Source: an uncultured bacterium (lineage in GTDB: Bacteria; Patescibacteria; JAEDAM01; Absconditabacterales; Absconditicoccaceae). Taken from it: DNA of 26,103 nucleotides. The stretch lies in the NCBI GenBank assembly GCA_903904545.1, contig CAIVDB010000023.1, positions 1-26,103 on the forward strand. The letters run 5' to 3'. The notes beneath the pieces were generated by a model. The model made no database searches. It was not told the origin of the DNA and was given only the letters and a program-made list of their open reading frames with translations. Numbering within the stretch: position 1 is the stretch's first letter; every line of letters begins with the position of its first letter. A program made the translations under genes and the position numbers. Shown here piece after piece: positions 16,846 to 25,107 of this stretch.

Positions 16846-16930
16846 ATTTTTATATACTTATATCATTTGCAATAATTTACTAGGTCCTATCCACTGAACC
16901 CCGCAGTACTGCGGGGGAACCGACCGGACC
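16846..16930 (-). repeat. 85-bp unit A: palindrome-split tRNA-Arg 5' end plus spacer
   Basis: On the minus strand this unit is the first 25 bases of tRNA-Arg (acceptor 5' strand and D-arm, to GGATAGGAC), interrupted after GGTCCGGTCG by 22 bases carrying the palindrome, followed by a 38-base spacer that leads directly into the intact tRNA. 25+22+38 = 85. The spacer is AT-rich with TATAAG and TATATA and might hold promoter elements of the tRNA. An identical unit lies next to it. Confidence 0.9.
16899..16916. repeat. 18-bp palindrome, copy 2
   Basis: CCCCGCAGTACTGCGGGG inside the D-arm of the tRNA-Arg fragment in unit A. GTTC stands on both sides of it (minus strand), which can be read as a 4-base target duplication. 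Confidence 0.9.
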
Positions 16931-17015
16931 ATTTTTATATACTTATATCATTTGCAATAATTTACTAGGTCCTATCCACTGAACCCCGCAGTACTGCGGG
17001 GGAACCGACCGGACC
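16931..17015 (-). repeat. 85-bp unit B: second copy of the tRNA-Arg 5'-end unit
   Basis: A direct tandem repeat of unit A: same 47-base split tRNA fragment (16969-17015) and same 38-base spacer (16931-16968). Upstream of it the sequence changes at once to unrelated DNA, so duplication started exactly at the first base of the tRNA (GGTCC). Confidence 0.9.
16984..17001. repeat. 18-bp palindrome, copy 3
   Basis: CCCCGCAGTACTGCGGGG inside the tRNA-Arg fragment of unit B, identical to the other two copies. Confidence 0.9.
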
Positions 17016-17017
17016 AT

Positions 17018-17036
17018 AAAGAGGTGTTTCCACCTC
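17018..17036 (-). terminator. Possible terminator after gatA
   Basis: On the minus strand GAGGTG-GAAA-CACCTC (17021-17036) is followed by only three T and then AT. Strong stem, weak tail. It lies 33 bases after the gatA stop. Confidence 0.5.
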
Positions 17037-17069
17037 GACATCATATATATTACTCAAACAAAAACAATA

Positions 17070-18488
17070 CTAAGAAAGCGATTCTACAACTTTCCCCAAA
17101 GCAAAAACCTTCGCTTCATTCCATCTCTGCCCCATGATTTGAAGTCAGGCGGGAAGGAGTTCTCCACGATCTTCTACCATACCCATAGGCACAGACATTG
17201 CGGGCAATCATGCCATATTTGCAGGGATAGCATACATATCACTCATATACATTTTGAGTGGATCTTCAGATCTTTCTCCAAATTTCCATGCAACTTCTGG
17301 TGCAGTAGGAGTAAGTACAAGATCATATTGAGCAAAGATAGTATCAAAATCAGATTTCAATTGGTCTCTTGCCTCTTGAGCCTTGAGATAATATCCTTCA
17401 TAGTTAGCACTACTGAGGACAAACGTTCCCAAAAGGATTCTTCTTTTTGCTTCATCTCCGAATCATTCCCCTCTAATATGTTGGTAATATGAGGCGATAT
17501 CCTCATGTCCGATACTTTCTTCCTGGAGACCAAATTTGATCCCATCAAACCTCGCAAGATTAGTACTTACTTCAGCTGGCATCAAAGTATAATACATAGG
17601 AACTGCATATTCCATAATAGGTAAATCAATTTCATCTACAGTAAATCATTGCTCACGAAGTTGCTGCAATTTTTGTAAAAACAATGCTTTGATACGAGGA
17701 TCTAGGCCTGTTCCCAATGCCTGTTTAGGCACAGCAATGGTCAAGTTTCAAGCGTCAAGCATCAAGCTTCAAGCCTTAAGAAATTCGTCGGCCCTAGGAT
17801 CACTTTGAGAATCCTTAGAATCAAAACCCGCTATAGCTTTCAAAAGAATCTCTGCATCTTCCACCGTTTTAGTCATCACTCCAACCTGATCAAGACTAGA
17901 GGCCATAGACTGGACACCATAACGTGATACCATTCCATATGTTGGTTTCATCCCAACGATACCACAAAAGGCAGCAGGTTGACGCACACTTCCTCCTGTA
18001 TCTGTTCACAAAGCAGCTATACAACAATCACTTGCTACTGCAGCAGCCGAACCACCACTAGATCATCCAGGGACACGATCTTTACCATGGGGATTAGTCG
18101 TCTTACCAAAATAAGAAGTCTCTGTAGATGACCCCATAGCAAATTCATCCATATTTGATTTCCCTAGCATCAAACCACCTGCCTCCTCCAAACGAGCAAA
18201 ACACGTAGCACTATAGGGACTCACATAATTTTCTAAAATTTTGGAACCACAAGAAGTGATATATCATTCCGTCAAAATAATATCTTTGATAGCCAAAGGA
18301 GCTGCCTTCAAAGGACGAGCAGCAAATGCATCTACATTTGCCTGAATATATTCAGGATGCAGTCTTACATAAGAAAAATATTGATTATTAAGGTGTTGAG
18401 CCTTGTCCAAATAAGAAGTAACAACTTCTTGAGGAGTAAATTTACCTTCTTGGACACCTTGAAGATAACGAGCTAACGTAAGATCCAT
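17070..18488 (-). CDS. gatA: Aspartyl/glutamyl-tRNA amidotransferase subunit A
   Basis: 472 residues, at least five UGA-Gly codons. The amidase subunit of GatCAB, which frees ammonia from glutamine to convert Glu-tRNA(Gln) or Asp-tRNA(Asn). The catalytic triad region is complete: K68 in [12 protein letters not shown], then [16 protein letters not shown] with the cis-Ser, and [16 protein letters not shown] with the nucleophilic Ser. Key glycines (second G of PGGSS, G of ALGTDT) are UGA, strong support for code 25. [23 protein letters not shown] and the PARYDG-type C-terminal region follow. A heptamer-phased repeat (17740-17781) encodes an inserted GSLMLDAGNL-like stretch in the interdomain loop before IAVPKQ. 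It starts 6 bases after the stop of the upstream gene; gatB and gatC are not in the window. Confidence 0.93.
17740..17781 (-). repeat. Heptamer-phased repeat inside gatA
   Basis: Plus-strand units in phase: GTCAAGT, TTCAAGC, GTCAAGC, ATCAAGC, TTCAAGC, CTTAAGA. It lies within gatA and codes for a loop between the amidase signature domain and the IAVPK strand without breaking the frame; two of the resulting glycines are UGA. Confidence 0.8.
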
Positions 18489-18494
18489 GGATAT

Positions 18495-19126
18495 CTAACG
18501 AAATAAATGATTGAGAAGATCTTGAGTATCACGAAGTTCCTGTTGAGAAAGTTGTGAAGAAGATGATTTTTTCACAACAGGAGCAGCTTTCACTACTGTT
18601 GGAGTAATTTTATTTGGCGTAACAGAAACGGTACTGACAGATGAAGACGGTAGAGATCAGGATGAGAGCACTACTGAGGTTCACGTTTGTATTTGCTGTC
18701 AAGAAGATTGAACTATAGTAAGTTTCCCTTCAGTAGTAGGGAATAAAAGATTCTCTAAAGTATCCATTCAAGAAGAACTTGTTCAAGAGAAAACATTTCA
18801 AGATCATACAGTATCTTCAGGAGCCAACCAAGCAAGAAATCCAGAAAGATATGCGGATGAAGCAAAAACACCAGCAGTAATTCATCATGTTTTGATAGTT
18901 CAAGACTGATTTTTTATAAGTAATGTAGTCCCGGTTTGAAGAGAAGTAATAGTTCACGTCTGAGAAGTAATGCGGGAAAATATATTTCATGATCACAAAA
19001 AGTATCAGGAAGGGTTCTTACCTGAACAAGAAGACGATCAGCTCCCTGCGGATTGATACCACGATAGATAAAAAAACATATTGCAAGAAGGATCAATATA
19101 ACGATGGTTCTTCTAATCGTTGTCAT
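18495..19126 (-). CDS. Membrane-anchored Ser/Thr/Gly-rich protein with a -1 frameshift
   Basis: Not recognised. ATG 19124-19126 opens a frame with an N-terminal membrane anchor (TIVILILLAICFFIYRG, residues 7-23) and continues INPQGADRLLVQVRTLPDTF, then stops shortly after at TAA. A -1 shift on the T5 run (plus-strand A5 at 18997-19001, codons ACT TTT TGT) joins it to LGSGNIFSRITSQTGTITSL and a frame that stays open to TAG 18495-18497, about 210 residues in total. The downstream part is Ser/Thr/Gly-rich with 13 UGA-Gly codons and a helical end (QQELRDTQDLLNHLF). The join is smooth in composition, so an indel error, a recent mutation or programmed slippage are all possible. The stop is 6 bases before gatA. 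A short alternative start in the downstream frame (ATGTTT near 19079) exists but lacks the anchor. Confidence 0.65.
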
Positions 19127-19154
19127 GATCACTACAACAAAATAAAGCAAGATA

Positions 19155-19182
19155 AGTATAGGGATTCAGCCAAAAAAAACAA
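19155..19182 (-). promoter_or_regulatory. Possible promoter for the anchored protein and gatA
   Basis: On the minus strand TTGTTT (19177-19182) and TATACT (19155-19160) are separated by 16 bases, about 29 bases upstream of ATG 19126. Consensus match only. Confidence 0.45.
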
Positions 19183-19204
19183 GGGAAAGCAAAAATCAAC
19201 CTAG

Positions 19205-19233
19205 CTCTTGCATATCAAAGAGATTTTTATAAT
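19205..19233 (+). promoter_or_regulatory. Possible promoter for the 19264 gene
   Basis: A perfect TATAAT at 19228-19233 lies 30 bases before ATG 19264; the -35 match (CTCTTG at 19205-19210) is poor. It is divergent from the promoter at 19155-19182. Confidence 0.35.
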
Positions 19234-19263
19234 ACCAAAGAGTATTATTTCATAATCAAAAAT

Positions 19264-20139
19264 ATGTTCAAACATATCATCCAGAATTCCATCAAAGAAA
19301 TGAATGCTGATACGAAAATAATAAGACGGACATGGATTACATCTTTTTTTCATTCCCTTATAGTAGTATTATTCATAATCATCAATATCAATAGTCTCTT
19401 TGCAAAAAATTATGCTAATGGTCTATATGTAGGCAAAGTAACCCAATACTTTATAGAAGAGATAGCAAAAAATCATTTTCTAAGTTACATAGTATTCATA
19501 ACCTTAGTACTTTTTATTGCATATTCTATAATATATCCTATTGGGCAAGGAGCGATCATTCACTACCTTAATGACCCGAAAAAAAACATGAAAGAAGCGC
19601 TAAAAAAAGGGAAAACCGATTTTTTCCCTATGTTCGAATTTAGTTTTATTTCACTAATAACATCACCCATAGTTGTGATATTCTTGGCATTTAAACTTTT
19701 AATTATCGATGAAAGCACAAGTACAACGACGATTCTCTGTCTATGAATATGGTTTCTTATCATAAACATTTTCAATAGTCTCAAAGCATATACAAGATAC
19801 TTCATCACTTTAGAGAAAATGCCGCTCTACGAAGCACTCAAAAGTAGTTGCAACATAGCAATACAAGAAATAAAAAATACGTCAAAATACATGAGAATAC
19901 AAACCATACTATTAATCAATTTTTCTATAAACCTAGTCGTAATCATTGGAATTCCTTTTGGGATGATTTATCTTGCAATTATTGCAGATATCATGCAATA
20001 TACGGGCATCAGAATAGTGGTTTACAGTATATTTGCAATCATGATTTTGGCAGGATCTTATATTAGTGCAATAATTAGAGCTTTTTTTGCCTATTATCGA
20101 CATGAAATTTTCAAAATAGTCAAACAACACAAAGCATAA
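19264..20139 (+). CDS. Polytopic membrane protein, function unknown
   Basis: 291 residues, one UGA-Gly. About six membrane segments: roughly residues 27-45, 77-98, 130-150, 160-176, 214-240 and 246-268, with a basic C-terminal tail (YYRHEIFKIVKQHKA). The N-terminus has a short amphipathic segment before the first helix. A helical stretch between segments (LEKMPLYEALKSSCNIAIQ) recalls the DUF4013/DUF975-like 'glycerophosphoryl phosphodiesterase membrane domain' style of proteins, with YINLE/ALK.S type motifs, but the match is weak. It lies directly before the large ATPase and could be part of the same membrane machine; that is inference from position only. Confidence 0.75.
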
Positions 20140-20202
20140 GACATATTATATAACAATATAAAAAGAATGGTTGATGTCTAAGAAGAAGAAGCTGGTTTTT
20201 TT

Positions 20203-23200
20203 ATGAAAATTAGGAGAATCAGAGTATACTTAAGGGAGAAAGTATTTACCCTTTCAAAAATTATATATATGACAATTGATCAGTGTGAATCAGCATTACA
20301 AACACAATATAAAACAAACCCTGCACAAGGAGAAAATATCTCGCAACTTACCAGCAAAGCCCGACCTACAAATAAGGCTGAGTGTCTCAAAACCATGTGA
20401 GGGATTTCTCAGATAAAAAATTTTCTAGTAAACAAAAGTGAATACCAGACATATAAAGAACAATATCTAGCAACACAGACAGGGAATACAGTAAGTACAG
20501 AAGGAGTCTCTTCTCGAATCTGAAACATATCCTTTACCCAGAATACAAATGCCATAGGAGGGTATATTTTTCGATGAATAGGAGGTATAATAGGGAGTAT
20601 AATCCTTTTTTATATTATCAGAAAAGTATTGAGAGTAGTCTACGAACTCATCAATGCACCTAGAATGATCTATCTCAAAGTCAGCCTACCAAGAAATGAC
20701 AGTAAACAAGATCGTGAACAAGGAAAAGAAATAGCAAAAGATATGAAAGAAAAGATAGGACGTATGTCACAAGTATTTCATAATATGCATAAGTTAGGGC
20801 AATTGAGTACACGAGACAGCATCATGAGCGGCGTATTCTATAAACCAAAGGTAACTATGATCTACCACTATGAAGCAGGAATGTTATCTTTTATTGTAGG
20901 AATTTATCCAGAGTACCAAAAAATTATAGAGGGATCTATTTCCGCACAGTACTCAGATTGTTCAATAGAATTAGTCGAAGCACCTCAAATGTTTTCTAAG
21001 AAATATCGAGACATTATGCCCTTAGAATCAAAAAAAGACGGTGTATATAATATTAAATTATTTAAACAACAACCAGATGATCCAGTAAATAACTTGATAG
21101 ATGCCATAGGGAAAATTTCACAATACGATACTGCATCGATTATCATGCCAATCAAACCTATAGGCAATCGGTTTAATAAAAAAGCACAAAAATGGGCTGA
21201 GGGGCTCTATAGAAACGATAAAGAATATCTTGATGATAAGCCACTGATACTACGTTTACTCAACAGCATAAATCCAATAAAGATAATTAAATTTCTTATT
21301 TCTGGGCCACAACAAGCGAATCAGAAAGAAGAACAATTCAAAGACTGAGGGAAAGATTTTGTTCGTATGGTCAAAGCAAAAGAGGATTCTATCAATGCTA
21401 TGGGAGAAGAAGCGGCATTACCATTTTTCGAAGCTGGATTGATGATTATCACCTCATCCGATGATGAAACAAGATTAGAAAATAATGTGGATATGTTGAT
21501 CAGCGCATATAATATTTACGGTGATGAATACGGAAACGAATTAGTAGATAATAATTCTAAACACGATCTTCTTGGACGAATATATGAACCATTACGAAAG
21601 TTTGCAGTAAACAATAGGCTAACACACTTCTTTTTCAAAGAGAATATCTTTGGAGTAAATGAATTAGCATCACTCTTTCATTTCCCTGATCTCGCATACA
21701 ATCGTTCTCCTATCATTTCCTGGATGCCATATAAGATTCTTCCCGCTCCTGAAAACCTACCTGTACTCAAAGAAGAAAATGGCTACGTAATAACAGGGAA
21801 GTTAGCAGAAAGCTACAAAAGTGGTGATCTCAGTGAGATTCTCAAAGAATATACAACACATCGAGCAGTAGGGAAGAAAATAAGTACGCAAGAAGTATAT
21901 CAAGAAATCAAAGTACAAGACAATAGTGCATGAGTTGAAATTATTGAAAAAGAAGGAAAAAAATTTTTCAAAACAAAAAAACAAAAAGAAGAGTTTGGAT
22001 ATAAACTCTACAAAGATGGAATTTTACTCGGAGTAAATATTTACAGAAACAATCTCAACCCTGTATATATGAAAAGAAACGACAGAAGCAGACATCACTA
22101 CTGTATAGGGAAATCTGGAACAGGAAAATCTGTCCTCTTACAAACACTCGCCAGACAAGATATCTGGAATGGAGATGGAATCTGCCTCATTGATCCTCAT
22201 GGAGATTTAGCAGAAGATATCCTTGCTTATATTCCCAAAGAAAGAGCAAAAGACATCGTCTATTTTGATGCAGGAAACGAGGATAGACCTATGGGACTAA
22301 ATCTCTATGAGATCAATAATCTCGACGAAGCAGACAAAGTCGTCAATGATGCAACAGAAATTTTCCTCAAAATGTTTGGACCAGAAGTCTTTGGACCAAG
22401 ACTACAAGAATATTTCAAATATGGAAGTTTGACACTTCTCGAAGATTTTGAAGATAGACCAACATTACTCGATGTAGTAAGGCTCTTTACTGATGAAGCA
22501 TATAGAGAGATAAAGTTAAAAAAGGTAACTAATCCTGTGGTAAAGAATCGACGAGAGAAAACATTCAATGCAATGGGAGATAGAGAGAAACAAGAAATCA
22601 TCCCCTATTTCTCTGCAAAATTCGTTTCGTTCAATACCAATAGAATCATGAGAAATATCATTGGACAAACCAAATCTGGATTCAATTTCAATGACATCAT
22701 GAACAATAGAAAAATATTAATTATCAATCTCAGTAAAGGAAGAATTGGAGAACTCAATGCTGAACTTCTCGGTATGATCCTCGTATCCAAAATCTACAAT
22801 GGGGCGATGGAAAGAGCAAAAATACCTGAAAGCGAAAGAAAGGACTTCTATCTTTATGTCGATGAATTCCAGAACTTTATCTCAGGAACCTTTGCAGATA
22901 TCCTTTCTGAAGCAAGAAAATATAAGCTCTCTCTCATCATGGCTCACCAATATATCGCACAGTTGGAATGAGGTGGAGGAAATAATATCGGACAAGAAAA
23001 AGGAGGAAAGACAGACGTCAAAGCAGCAGTATTTGGTAACGTGGGTACGATGCAGTCATTCAAGGTTGGTGCTCCGGATGCCGAATTTTTAGAAAAAGAA
23101 TATACCCCACTACTTGCAGCAGGAGACATCGTAGGAATTGCAAATTACAAAGCATATATCAAGCTCAATATCGACAACTCGACTACTCGTGTCTTTAGTA

Positions 23201-23439
23201 TGACTTCAATCTATACCAAAGATTATCAGAATCTAAAAATTGTTCCAATCCTCAAAGAATATTCAAGTAAAAAATATGGAAGAAAAAGAGAATTCGTAGA
23301 TGCAGAGATCGAAGCAAGACTAGGGATCACAAGTACACCAAAAGATCTTCCAGATCCTAATGCAATTGCGCCAGCAGATCTAGCAACGCCAACACCTAGT
23401 CCAGTGGAAAATACAAATACCACAGCAACAACCCAATAG
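20203..23439 (+). CDS. Membrane-anchored VirD4/TraG-like (type IV secretion/conjugation) ATPase
   Basis: 1078 residues from ATG 20203, six UGA-Gly codons. A first soluble segment is followed by a membrane helix (about residues 125-142, GGIIGSIILFYIIRKVL). A large mixed domain (about 145-615) follows that resembles the N-terminal region of CPR VirD4-like proteins. The C-terminal HerA/FtsK-type ATPase has Walker A GKSGTGKS (637-644), LIDPHGDLAEDIL (about 663-675), GLNLYE, Walker B LYVDEFQNF (D887/E888) and SEARKYKLSLIMAHQYIAQL. The end is Pro/Thr-rich (TPTPSPVENTNTTATTQ). Such ATPases drive DNA or protein substrates through membranes. A later start, ATG 20269 (1056 residues), is plausible: TATACT at 20224-20229 lies just before it and the first 22 residues are basic and poorly protein-like. 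Neither start has a good ribosome site. Confidence 0.8.
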
Positions 23440-23481
23440 AAACTCAATAACGACTAATTTATATGATAGCACACAAAATAA

Positions 23482-25083
23482 ATGAAAAAAAACGATAATA
23501 CCCCAAAAGCACTTAGAGAAACAGAATTATCCAACCATAACGATCCACTCAATCAAAAAATAGAAAAAAAATTAGAAGAAATGGAGGCAATATCAGGGTC
23601 TGAAGATATTGATCTTATCCATTTTATGAAATTAACTATAGAAGTAGCAAGACTACAGAAACAGTTTCTCAAAAAGAATAAGGGCAAGGAACTAAAAGAA
23701 GAATGGGACAAGATAGAAAGACAAACCAAAGTAAAAATGATAGAGATTCTTATTCCTTCTAGCAAAAAGCAGGGAGAATGTTCTTTATCTAGATCAACAC
23801 TTACGAACATCAGAGAAAAGACAACAGAGGACATCTTTGCATTCCTATCAGAAGAGAATAAAGAAACTACAGACAATGAAGTTCAGAAAAAGAAAATATG
23901 GAAAACTGAAGTATATAATTATGTATTTCAAATCACTAAGGGCATGTTCGAAAAAAAAATGTCGGACAAGAAAAATGGAGAAAACTACCGATTTTCTGAT
24001 AAGGAAATAGAAGATATCTACAACATAGTAAAAGAAAAATACCCAGCGCTAAGCAAGGGAAAGGTGAGTAGAATACAATCTAAAAAATTTCAAGAAGAGT
24101 TTAAAAAAATTTTTCTTGAGAAATATATTCCCAAGATAGTAGAAGAGATGAGTGATGTTATATTCTCTGAATTTAATTGGAGAGACAAGAACATTGAAGT
24201 TCTTGGGAGTGTTTGTGATTGGTTAGATGACATCATAGAAAGAACTCGAAAAGAAATTGTAAAAACAACAGCAAACATAAGTATTATACAATATCTCGAG
24301 GGCACACAAAATAAAAAAAACAACGAGAGTAACCAAAAAGACACGAAAAGGACAAAACAAGAAGAGGCGATAGATATCCCTTCGTTTCAATATCTTCTTC
24401 AAAAAGAGAGGAATAAAGACAAAGACCTAGAAGGTTTTCTAGCCCCTCTGTTGATTTCTTATAAAAACAATAAAGATATTTCTAAAGCCATCACCAGATA
24501 TAAGCGCAATGGGAAATCAATAAAGGCAGATACCTTCTGTGAACAGTTCAATATATCTTCAGATTTTTTTTCTCAAGAGACTAAGGAACAACTTAAGAAA
24601 TTGGGAGTTGATTTTTATGAAAACAACGAAGAGAAATCAAAAGAGAACAATGGGAACAAGAAAAATGGAACACATAATGAAAATGACAGAAAAGACAAAA
24701 AAGACGAAGAAGATTTAGAACCAATCGAAAAAACAAAGGAAGAATGTATCAAAAAGGAAATACAGAAATATCTAGAAAAGAATAAAGAGTGGGATGGAGA
24801 GGTCTGTACCGACATATTAAATATGGCTGGTTACAGATTCAACAAAGACTTCATCAAACAGTTTACTCTCTTATATCCGAATACACATATGCAGAAGAAA
24901 GTAATTGAAGAACTTACCAAAGAAATTACAAACATTCATCGCAAAACAAACAAAGCAAATAATAAAACATATCGATCTATAAATTTCAGAAACGATCATA
25001 GAATACTTTTCTTTAGCGAGAATATAATCGATGGGATATATAATCACAATGATTATATGAGACGTCTAGATAATCAAAAATAA
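23482..25083 (+). CDS. Large charged hypothetical protein
   Basis: 533 residues, not recognised. Very Lys/Glu/Asn-rich, no signal peptide and no membrane helix, so probably cytoplasmic. Helical throughout by composition, with likely coiled coil around residues 25-95. A strongly acidic/basic low-complexity linker at about 392-425 (NNGNKKNG, DRKDKKDEEDLE) divides it into two parts. The C-terminal part has a KKEIQKYLEKNKEWDGEVCTDIL segment. None of its approximately 16 glycines is UGA, unlike its neighbours, so it would be read in full by a standard-code host. It starts 42 bases after the ATPase and is followed within 25 bases by another unknown gene, so the three may be cotranscribed. It could be a substrate or accessory protein of the ATPase; this rests on position alone. 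Confidence 0.75.
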   Translation: MKKNDNTPKALRETELSNHNDPLNQKIEKKLEEMEAISGSEDIDLIHFMKLTIEVARLQKQFLKKNKGKELKEEWDKIERQTKVKMIEILIPSSKKQGECSLSRSTLTNIREKTTEDIFAFLSEENKETTDNEVQKKKIWKTEVYNYVFQITKGMFEKKMSDKKNGENYRFSDKEIEDIYNIVKEKYPALSKGKVSRIQSKKFQEEFKKIFLEKYIPKIVEEMSDVIFSEFNWRDKNIEVLGSVCDWLDDIIERTRKEIVKTTANISIIQYLEGTQNKKNNESNQKDTKRTKQEEAIDIPSFQYLLQKERNKDKDLEGFLAPLLISYKNNKDISKAITRYKRNGKSIKADTFCEQFNISSDFFSQETKEQLKKLGVDFYENNEEKSKENNGNKKNGTHNENDRKDKKDEEDLEPIEKTKEECIKKEIQKYLEKNKEWDGEVCTDILNMAGYRFNKDFIKQFTLLYPNTHMQKKVIEELTKEITNIHRKTNKANNKTYRSINFRNDHRILFFSENIIDGIYNHNDYMRRLDNQK

Positions 25084-25107
25084 ATTTTATTTTTAGATAA
25101 TAAAGGG

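Noticed and set aside
16846..17015. CRISPR-like or attachment-site direct repeats
   Set aside because: Only two units, fully explained as tRNA-Arg 5' end, palindrome and leader; no spacer diversity and no integrase.
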